Shown here piece by piece: positions 16,543 to 23,647 of a DNA stretch of 64,000 nt. The position numbers were made by a program, and so were the translations under genes. The notes under the pieces were generated by a model. The model was not told where the DNA came from. It was given only the letters and a program-made list of their open reading frames with translations, and did no database searches. Every line of letters starts with the position of its first letter. The first letter of the stretch is position 1. Source of the DNA: CALBPI01 sp039033995 (lineage in GTDB: Bacteria; Pseudomonadota; Gammaproteobacteria; Steroidobacterales; Woeseiaceae); the NCBI GenBank assembly GCA_039033995.1, contig JBCCBP010000003.1:62001-126000 (forward strand), read 5' to 3'.

Positions 16543-18569
16543 CCCGGCCCGGCGATCTGGCAGCGCCCGGTCTCGAGCACTTTCCGACGCTGTTTTCTCC
16601 GCTCACCGTCGGTGGGCGCACTTTAAAAAACCGTATCGTGCATGCGTCTATGACGACGCGCTACATCACCGACGGTCTCGTTAGCGAGCGTTTTATTCAC
16701 TATCACCGCAACCGTATCGACGGCGGTTGTGGCGCGATCATCACCGAGCCGGTCAACACAGCGTCCTCGCAATGCTCGCCGGTCCGATTGAGTGTGTTTG
16801 ATGGTCGTGCGCTGGAAGCACTGCGCCCGCTGGCTGATCACGCTAACGCCAACGATTGCGCGTTGATCATTCAGGTGCAGGATCGCGGGCGCGGTCGTCA
16901 CGAAGCGGGCCGCGTGGATCAGGCATACGGCGCCAGCGCGCTGCCAGATGATATCAGTTGGACCGTACCTCATCCGATGTCTGCAGACACGATTGAGCAA
17001 ATGATCAGCGAGATGGCGGATAGCTGTCGGCGTCTGGCCGAGATCGGGATCGCGGGTGCGGAAATCGTTGCCTGTCATGGCCACCTGATCCACCAATTCT
17101 TGTCGCCGTGGTCCAATCGGCGGGGCGATCAATTCGGCGGTGATCTGGCGGGGCGTGCGCGCTTCTTGGTCACGTTGTTTCAAGCGATCCGTGACGCGGT
17201 GCCGGACGACTTCATGCTTGGCGTCAAACTGCCTGGTCAGGACGGCGTGCCGGGCAGTATCGATCTCGACGAGGCCGAGGCAATTGCGCGTTACGTCGGC
17301 GATCAGATCGACCCCGACTTCTGGACGTTTGCCTGGGGTACGCACGCGAATACGCTGTATCGTCACCTGCCTGACGCGCACGGGCAGCCGGTTCCGTATG
17401 CTTCAGGGAGTCGCCGCTTGCGACAGACGCACCCTGGCATTATGACGGGTGCGCTCGGCTACATTCTTGATGCGCATCAGGCAGAGCGGCAGTTAACCGA
17501 CGGCAGTGCCGATCTGGCGATGATCGGCCGCGCGTTGATCACCGATCCTTCCTGGCCGAACAAGTTTCTGGCGGGCCGCGATGCCGACGTTCGCTATTGT
17601 GTGTCCTGCAATACTTGCTGGCGCGCCATCATCGAGACCAATGTTCTTGGTTGCGACAACAACCCACGCGTCGGTTTTGCAAAGGAAGCCGATTGGCAGC
17701 CGGCACGCGACGAAGGCGCTGTCCGGCGTGTCACCGTGGTGGGTAATGGCATCGCAGGCCTCGAGGCGGCATGGATTCTGGCGGAAGCCGGCGCACAGGT
17801 CACTGTCATCGGTCATGGCGAAGAGGGCGGTGGTAGCACCCGTCTGCATGCTGAGTTGCCCGGTGGTGAAAACCTCAGCAGCATTTACGACTACCAGATG
17901 TTGCGGCTGCAGAAGTCTGATGCCGAATTACGTTTCGGCGAGATGGCGACCCTCGACAGCATCATTGAGACTCAGCCAGAGGCGATTGTCCTTGCCACAG
18001 GGTCAACACCGGTCACGCCGGACTGGCTCGATCCGATGTGGCGCGAGGAAGGACTCATTACCGATCTGCGGTCTTTCGCGCGCGAGTTTTTGCAGACGCC
18101 AGCCGCGAGTGATGGTCGCCTTATCGTGCATGATCGTGACCACACCGAAATGACCTATGCGTTAGCCGAATACTGCGCGGATTATTTTTCCGAGGTCGTC
18201 ATCGTGACACCGCGCGAGCGTATTGCCACCGATGTCGCATTGGTCACTCGTCAGGGCATTTATCAGCGCCTGCACGAGAAGCGTGTCAGGTTGGTGACCT
18301 GCGCTGAGCCTGTCGCGGATCAGACTTTCGATGACGGTCGGTTCTGTTTCGCGAACGTGTTTAACGGCGATCGCGATTCGATTGAAGAGATGGCAGGCGT
18401 CACTTTCGCGACATCGAGGGCGCCGAATCTGACGCTGTTGCCCGAGCTGAAAAAGACCGGCATTCCTGTCGATGTGATCGGCGACTGCTACGCGCCGCGC
18501 AGTGTGATGGCAGCCACCCGGGAAGGGCATGCCGTGGCATTGCGCCTACTCAGCAGTCCACGTAACTAA
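16536..18569 (+). CDS. Old-yellow-enzyme/2,4-dienoyl-CoA-reductase-type iron-sulfur flavoprotein
   Basis: A 677-residue enzyme with three parts: an FMN-binding TIM barrel (starting LFSPLTVGGRTLKNRIV, substrate His in CHGHLIHQFLSPWSNRR), a 4Fe-4S site (CVSCNTC then a Cys after 11 residues) and an FAD/NAD(P) domain (VVGNGIAGLEAAWILAEAG). This is the architecture of FadH and trimethylamine/histamine dehydrogenases, which reduce enoyl or dienoyl substrates or oxidise amines. The GTG at 16536 is chosen because the next ATG would cut the first strand of the barrel. The 3' end overlaps the serine dehydratase gene by 20 bases. Substrate unknown. Confidence 0.87.
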   Translation: MVARPGDLAAPGLEHFPTLFSPLTVGGRTLKNRIVHASMTTRYITDGLVSERFIHYHRNRIDGGCGAIITEPVNTASSQCSPVRLSVFDGRALEALRPLADHANANDCALIIQVQDRGRGRHEAGRVDQAYGASALPDDISWTVPHPMSADTIEQMISEMADSCRRLAEIGIAGAEIVACHGHLIHQFLSPWSNRRGDQFGGDLAGRARFLVTLFQAIRDAVPDDFMLGVKLPGQDGVPGSIDLDEAEAIARYVGDQIDPDFWTFAWGTHANTLYRHLPDAHGQPVPYASGSRRLRQTHPGIMTGALGYILDAHQAERQLTDGSADLAMIGRALITDPSWPNKFLAGRDADVRYCVSCNTCWRAIIETNVLGCDNNPRVGFAKEADWQPARDEGAVRRVTVVGNGIAGLEAAWILAEAGAQVTVIGHGEEGGGSTRLHAELPGGENLSSIYDYQMLRLQKSDAELRFGEMATLDSIIETQPEAIVLATGSTPVTPDWLDPMWREEGLITDLRSFAREFLQTPAASDGRLIVHDRDHTEMTYALAEYCADYFSEVVIVTPRERIATDVALVTRQGIYQRLHEKRVRLVTCAEPVADQTFDDGRFCFANVFNGDRDSIEEMAGVTFATSRAPNLTLLPELKKTGIPVDVIGDCYAPRSVMAATREGHAVALRLLSSPRN

Positions 18570-19947
18570 CCGGCACCTCAACCACGCTGGCGGCCAGCCC
18601 GCCGCGCGCCGTTTCCTTGTACTTGTCTTTCATGTCGCGGCCGGTTTCGCGCATGGTCTCTATGACTTTATCGAGAGACACCATGTGATCGCCATCGCCG
18701 CGTAGCGCGAGCCGCGCGGCGTTGATCGCTTTGACGGCCGCCATCGCATTGCGCTCGATGCAGGGTACCTGTACCAACCCAGCGATCGGGTCGCAGGTGA
18801 GTCCGAGGTTATGTTCCATCGCAATCTCGGCAGCATTTTCGCACTGTGCGGGCGTGCCGCCGAGTACCTCCGCTAACGCGCCCGCAGCCATTGAGCAGGC
18901 CGAGCCGACCTCGCCCTGACAGCCCACTTCCGCGCCGCTAATCGACGCGTTTTCCTTGAACAGCAATCCGATAGCGCCGCAGGTCAGCAGAAATCGCCTT
19001 ACGCCGTCCTGGTCGGCACCCGGGATGAAGCGCGCATAGTAATGCAAAACAGCCGGTATGATGCCGGCGGCACCATTGGTCGGCGCGGTTACCACACGAC
19101 CACCGGCCGCGTTTTCTTCATTGACAGCCAATGCGTACAAATTGACCCAGTCCATGATCAAGAGCGGATCCGATAAGCCGGCCTCAGGGCGCGCTCTAAG
19201 TTGTTCGTGCAGCGCAGCGGCGCGTCGTCGAACCTTGAGGCCCGGTAGCACGCCATCCGTCTGGCATCCACGTTGGACACAATCCTGCATCGCCTGCCAG
19301 ATCGCATCGAGACCGTTGTCGATCTGATCGCTGTCTTGCCAGGCGAGTTCGTTGCTGCGCATGACATCAGAAATCGCGAGGTCCTGCGATGCGCAGATGG
19401 CGAGCAGTTCACTGGCGGTGCGGAAGGGGTATCGCAGCGGTACTTCGTCCGCAACGATCACCCCATCGCGGGCTTGCTCTTCATCGACGACGAAGCCGCC
19501 GCCGATCGAGTAATAGGCGCGCTCGCTCAGTACGTCGCCCTTATCGTCTGTCGCGGTCAGCCGCATCGCGTTAGGGTGGTAGGGCAGGCGCTGACGAACC
19601 CGAAATTTAAGATCGTCTTTGGGCGAGAAGCGAATCTCGCGCCCGCCTGCGAGCTCGATGCGCTTGCGAGATTCGATGTCCGCGAGTATCCCGGGAATCT
19701 GATCGGGATCTATCGCGTCGGGTTGTAGTCCCATCAAGCCCAACTGCACGGCTTTGTGGGTGCCGTGCCCGCGACCGGTTGCACCCAGAGACCCGAACAA
19801 CTGCACTTGCACCCGTGCCGTTCGTGGTAGAAGTTGTTCTGTCCGCAGGCCGGCGACAAATTGTGCCGACGCCAGCATGGGTCCGACCGTGTGCGAGCTG
19901 GACGGCCCGATACCGATCTTGAACAAATGAAATGTGCTGATAGTCAT
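18550..19947 (-). CDS. sdaA: L-serine ammonia-lyase (iron-sulfur, single-chain)
   Basis: A 465-residue enzyme that deaminates L-serine to pyruvate. The start MTISTFHLFKIGIGPSSSHT is the beta-domain signature, and the alpha domain has CGAIGLLFKENASISGAEVG, QGEVGSACSMA and NLGLTCDPIAGLVQVPC, which supply the three Cys ligands of the 4Fe-4S cluster. The last residue is Cys, as in type II enzymes where the C-terminus enters the active site as a fourth ligand. Length is standard. It stands alone on the minus strand, convergent with the flavoenzyme gene. Confidence 0.95.
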   Translation of the reverse strand: MTISTFHLFKIGIGPSSSHTVGPMLASAQFVAGLRTEQLLPRTARVQVQLFGSLGATGRGHGTHKAVQLGLMGLQPDAIDPDQIPGILADIESRKRIELAGGREIRFSPKDDLKFRVRQRLPYHPNAMRLTATDDKGDVLSERAYYSIGGGFVVDEEQARDGVIVADEVPLRYPFRTASELLAICASQDLAISDVMRSNELAWQDSDQIDNGLDAIWQAMQDCVQRGCQTDGVLPGLKVRRRAAALHEQLRARPEAGLSDPLLIMDWVNLYALAVNEENAAGGRVVTAPTNGAAGIIPAVLHYYARFIPGADQDGVRRFLLTCGAIGLLFKENASISGAEVGCQGEVGSACSMAAGALAEVLGGTPAQCENAAEIAMEHNLGLTCDPIAGLVQVPCIERNAMAAVKAINAARLALRGDGDHMVSLDKVIETMRETGRDMKDKYKETARGGLAASVVEVPVSYVDC

Positions 19948-19981
19948 AGCGCCCCCGCGTCGTCGGCCAAACTATACAGGA

Positions 19982-20140
19982 TCAGCGTTCGCCAAACGCC
20001 GCTTTGATGCGTGTTACCAGACGACGCCCCTTGGGTGTCAGCGTGATCTGTCGGCGCCGTAGACTGTCCGGATCCTGTCGTTATCTGATCAAAGCCAGGG
20101 TGGACGTTTTTGTGGGCACGGCAATCGTTGGGCAGATACG
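19982..20140 (-). pseudogene. Remnant of a MarR-type winged-helix regulator
   Basis: Translating the minus strand downward from 20140 gives a recognition-helix-like PTKTSTLALIR, an in-frame TAA (20081-20083), then RQDPDSLRRRQITLTPKGRR and a short terminal helix to a stop at 19982. Wing plus LTPKGRRLV is typical of MarR-family C-termini. The roughly ten residues normally between helix and wing are missing and another stop precedes the fragment, so it is decayed. No matching N-terminal part is seen upstream. Confidence 0.5.
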
Positions 20141-20216
20141 CTAAGCTTGCGTCCGCCGACCGCGACAGCAACTGCTTGGCGCGGTCTTCCAGCTAACCGA
20201 AGGACGCCCGCGACGT

Positions 20217-20624
20217 ATGAGCCAGTTTATTTATACCGATGAAGAGCCGATCGATGCGGATCAGTTTCTCGCCGTTCTACTCGGTTCGGGCCTGGCAGAT
20301 CGGCGCCCGGTCGATGATCGTGCACGCATCGCATCAATGGTTCTAAACGCCGATATCATGATGACGGCCTGGTCCGGCGACACGCTAGTTGGCGTTGCGC
20401 GGTCTGTGACCGATTTCGCTTATTGTTGTTACTTGTCAGATCTCTGTGTGCTGAAAGACTATGCTGGCCGTGGGATCGGCCGTGCACTGATCGATCACAC
20501 GGCAAGCCGGTTAGCGCCGGATTGCAGCCTTATCCTGCTCAGTGCGCCGCAAGCGGTCGACTATTATCCCAAACAGGGCTTTGCGCCGCACGATAGCGCC
20601 TGGGTGAAACGCGCCGGCGGATAA
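20217..20624 (+). CDS. GNAT-family N-acetyltransferase
   Basis: A 135-residue acetyltransferase. It shows the GNAT core: strand VGVARSVTDF, then YLSDLCVLKDYAGRGIGRALI with the acetyl-CoA pyrophosphate loop (Q/R-x-x-G-x-G/A form AGRGIG) and the C-terminal strand YYPKQGFAPHD. Size and layout fit small single-domain members that acetylate small molecules. No substrate can be deduced. It converges on the binding-protein gene with 11 bases between them. Confidence 0.87.
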   Translation: MSQFIYTDEEPIDADQFLAVLLGSGLADRRPVDDRARIASMVLNADIMMTAWSGDTLVGVARSVTDFAYCCYLSDLCVLKDYAGRGIGRALIDHTASRLAPDCSLILLSAPQAVDYYPKQGFAPHDSAWVKRAGG

Positions 20625-20635
20625 GTCATCGCAGG

Positions 20636-21490
20636 TCAGCTAGCGACCATGGCTGCGGTCGGTTCCACCGGCGCGTCGATTAAACCAACTTGTAGCAACG
20701 CGTCACTGGCTTCGACGATCCATTTGGGTGCCAGAACTCCGGAGTCGGACCAGCGCGTCAGTGCCAACCATTCAGTGACCTGCGAACGACGCAGTCGATA
20801 TCGATCGGCGAATACGTCCGCGATGTCCGGTCGAACCACCAGTAGATTGGCGGTAGCCAGTGCCAGTTTGAGTAGCGCCAACGCGGCCTGTGGCGGGATC
20901 TCGCTCTTGTCAGACAAACAGGCCACAAAACAAGGCCACGGGGTCGGCACGACGCCAACGCGCCGGAACACGCCTTCGTCCACCAGTGGCTGCGTCGTAA
21001 ACTGCTCCCAGAGAAACAGTTCAGCATTGCCAGCTTGCAGCGCGGTTTGCGCGCCCGTGAGATGATCCACGACGACGTACTCCGGCTTTGTCCGCCAGCC
21101 CTGTTGGCGGGCATAGAGCGCCGCCATCAGGTGTGAGCCGGAGCCGAAGCGGCTGATGGCGAATGAGCGACCATCCAGGTTGGTATCGTCTTGAAGGTCG
21201 GAGTCTGCCGCAGCATGAATGCCCCAGCGCAGTGGCGATGCGATGTACTCGCCGACGATGCGATAGCCCCCGCCGTTGCCGATGCCGGCGACAGCGCCTT
21301 CGGTCAGCAGCAGCGCCATATCGCACTGACCGGACCGGAGCTGAGCGATCATCTCGCCGGTGCCCTCGCGCACATCACGCCAGTTGACCCGATAGCCGAG
21401 CGTGTCGGCGAAAGGGGTCGCTTCCAGCAGCCGCCACGGTAGATTGAAGTGTTCCGGGACTCCCGAAACCTGGATTGTCTGGATTGTCAT
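20636..21490 (-). CDS. Orphan substrate-binding-protein-like protein (Ca3427-like)
   Basis: A 284-residue protein with the type II periplasmic-binding fold seen in ABC importers for nitrate, taurine and thiamine precursors (SsuA/THI5 relatives). Motifs are VPEHFNLPW at the N-terminus, LRSGQCDMALLLTEG and FAISRFGSGSHLMA. From the ATG at 21490 there is no signal peptide, and no permease or ATPase gene is near, so it is probably cytosolic. The PEHFNLPW start recalls the Ca3427 group, known in fungi and bacteria with unknown role. A longer frame to 21628 has no ribosome site. Confidence 0.7.
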   Translation of the reverse strand: MTIQTIQVSGVPEHFNLPWRLLEATPFADTLGYRVNWRDVREGTGEMIAQLRSGQCDMALLLTEGAVAGIGNGGGYRIVGEYIASPLRWGIHAAADSDLQDDTNLDGRSFAISRFGSGSHLMAALYARQQGWRTKPEYVVVDHLTGAQTALQAGNAELFLWEQFTTQPLVDEGVFRRVGVVPTPWPCFVACLSDKSEIPPQAALALLKLALATANLLVVRPDIADVFADRYRLRRSQVTEWLALTRWSDSGVLAPKWIVEASDALLQVGLIDAPVEPTAAMVAS

Positions 21491-21621
21491 TGCGCGAAAG
21501 CTAACCCGATTCGCGTCGGCGATCCAGAGGTCGCTGACCTTCCCCCAGATTCGTCGTGAAAAACCCACGCTAAACGCTTGTTTCCGGTCACCGCACGATG
21601 CATCAAAACAACAGTTCTGGC

Positions 21622-21654
21622 CTGTCATATTTCTGTAACAAACCTGTCACTTTA
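21622..21654 (+). promoter_or_regulatory. Pho box (three 11-base PhoB direct repeats)
   Basis: Three consecutive 11-base repeats are present: CTGTCATATTT, CTGTAACAAAC and CTGTCACTTTA. They match the PhoB-binding half-site (CTGTCA plus an AT-rich 4-5 bases) in phase, the arrangement that replaces the -35 region in phosphate-starvation promoters. It lies 164 bases upstream of the lipoprotein start at 21818 and points in its direction. The intervening leader holds no other gene. Confidence 0.75.
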
Positions 21655-21817
21655 AGTTCATGCATGCCACCTACTGTTGGCGCCGTCACAAAGCAGGTGT
21701 GTGTCTTGTCGAACGGTTTGCTAGGTCGTCGTCAACCCCTTGCGGTCCGGATTACGGGCGCGAAAGTGCACTTGCAAAGCAGCTTTTTTAGACATGAAAA
21801 CTTTGGGAGTACGAGTA

Positions 21818-23500
21818 ATGAAGCGTTTGACCATGGCGCCGAGCGTGATCGCTCTGGCAGTGCTGGCAGGCTGCGGCGGCGGCGATATCAATATCGAGCC
21901 GACCACTCAGGTACAGAACAGTAACAACACCACGAATAACCAGTCGGGTGGTAGTAACGACCCGAACTCGGTCTGCGCTGCTTACACGAATTCAGGTGGC
22001 CAGGAGATTACCGGTTCTTTCGACGGTACGAACTGCGTTTATGCTCCGTCGTTCGTCGACGCGGGTAACAACTTGACTGTTGATCTGACCATCCCTGCGC
22101 TGTCTGGCGGTGGTGCGCACGTGTTCGAAGGCAGCTTGTTCGTCGGCGAAACCTACGACACCGATGCTGATCTGGCGGCTGCTGGCATCCGCGAAGGTGG
22201 CGACGGCCCGGTTTTGACCGTCGAAGCGGGCGCGACATTGGCCTTCCAGTCCAGCGCGGATTTCATGATCATCAACCGCGGCTCACAACTGTTTGCAGTT
22301 GGCCGTGCTGATGCGCCGATCACGTTTACCTCGGTTTCTGATATCAACGGTACGGTCGGCCCGGAAGACGTGCAACAGTGGGGCGGTATGGTCATCAATG
22401 GCTTTGGTGTCACGAACAAGTGTGATTACACGGGCACCGTGGCGGGTGGTGACCTCGCAACCTCAGACTGCCATGTTGACGCTGAAGGCGCCGCGGGTCT
22501 TGACGAGTCTCAGTATGGTGGCGACAACAACGAAGACAGCTCGGGCCGACTCGAGTACGTCGTTGTCAAGCACACCGGCGCGACTGTCGGCAACGGTGAC
22601 GAGCTGAACGGCATCTCATTTGGTGCTGTCGGTTCGAACACGATTGTGAACAACCTGCAGGTTTACTCAACGTTTGACGATGGCATCGAGATGTTCGGTG
22701 GCGCGGTGAACTTCACCAACTTCATCGGTTTGTACGTGCGCGATGACGCGATCGACATCGATGAAGGCTACTCCGGCACAATTACGAACGCATTGGTTAT
22801 CCAGTCTGCAACCGACGGCAACCACTGCATCGAAGCGGACGGTATTGGCTCATTCAGCAGCCTGACCGATACCGAAGTAGAAGCGGTCATTGCACAAGGC
22901 CTGAACTCACGCCCGACCATCAACAACCTGACCTGCATCATCTCGCCGAACGGCATTGCCACAGCGACACACGATCCGGGTGCGGGCTGGCGTTTGCGCG
23001 AAGGTTTGTTCCCGACCATCAATAACTCATTGGTTATCGGATCATTCGGCGCGACCGACGCGACATCGGCGAACGACAACTACTGCCTGCGTATCGACAA
23101 CCGTTCGCAGGATGCGGCACAAGACGGTGATCTACAGCTGAACTCGGTCATCTACGCCTGCGAAGAGCAGACGCGTGGCCAGACATTCCCGGATGGCACC
23201 ACGACGGAGTTGTCCTTTGCTTCTGCTACTGGCGCGTTCGCTACGATTTCGGGCGCGGTTGATGCAACGGCCAACGCTGACGCAGATCTGCAACTGCTCG
23301 AAGGCACGATTCCTGTCTACTCAATCGACTTCGCAACATCGCAGGTCGACGGCGCAGCGCCGAACGCCAATGCAACGCCGACGAGTGGCACGTTCCTCGG
23401 CGGCCTGAGCCTGAGCGAGACCGACTGGACGGCGGGATGGTCGTACGGCCTCGATCCGGCCAACCGTGGTCAGGCGCTGTGGTTTGAGCCAACGCCTTAA
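21818..23500 (+). CDS. Surface lipoprotein with a beta-helix-like body
   Basis: A 560-residue lipoprotein. The start is ATG 21818, with GGGAG 9 bases before, and gives a signal peptide with the lipobox LAGC near residue 18, then a Gly/Asn-rich linker. The body is rich in short strands with repeated turn patterns (GISFGAVGSNTIVNNLQV, FDDGIEMFGGAVNFTN, RDDAIDIDEGYSG), as in right-handed beta-helices. Similar lipoproteins stand next to TonB receptors in several marine bacteria, without known function. It is downstream of a Pho box and 147 bases upstream of a TonB receptor, so it probably serves in scavenging a phosphorus-containing substrate; this is inference. Confidence 0.72.
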   Translation: MKRLTMAPSVIALAVLAGCGGGDINIEPTTQVQNSNNTTNNQSGGSNDPNSVCAAYTNSGGQEITGSFDGTNCVYAPSFVDAGNNLTVDLTIPALSGGGAHVFEGSLFVGETYDTDADLAAAGIREGGDGPVLTVEAGATLAFQSSADFMIINRGSQLFAVGRADAPITFTSVSDINGTVGPEDVQQWGGMVINGFGVTNKCDYTGTVAGGDLATSDCHVDAEGAAGLDESQYGGDNNEDSSGRLEYVVVKHTGATVGNGDELNGISFGAVGSNTIVNNLQVYSTFDDGIEMFGGAVNFTNFIGLYVRDDAIDIDEGYSGTITNALVIQSATDGNHCIEADGIGSFSSLTDTEVEAVIAQGLNSRPTINNLTCIISPNGIATATHDPGAGWRLREGLFPTINNSLVIGSFGATDATSANDNYCLRIDNRSQDAAQDGDLQLNSVIYACEEQTRGQTFPDGTTTELSFASATGAFATISGAVDATANADADLQLLEGTIPVYSIDFATSQVDGAAPNANATPTSGTFLGGLSLSETDWTAGWSYGLDPANRGQALWFEPTP

Positions 23501-23510
23501 TAATGCACTG

Positions 23511-23586
23511 CGATCACGTTGTTGAGGACGTGATCGGATGACACAGAGCTGACTAAGGCGTCGCCCTCTGAAGAGTGCGGCGCCTT
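23511..23586 (+). other. Two intercistronic hairpins
   Basis: CGATCACGT (23511-23519) pairs with ACGTGATCG (23528-23536), and AAGGCG (23555-23560) with CGCCTT (23581-23586), the latter with further internal pairing. Neither is followed by a T-run, so they look like message-processing or stability elements between the lipoprotein and receptor genes rather than full terminators. Confidence 0.45.
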
Positions 23587-23647
23587 GGTCGTAAAAAGTG
23601 GCAGCCCTCTTGGATAAATCAGGGTGCCAGGTAACTAAGGTCAAGTT

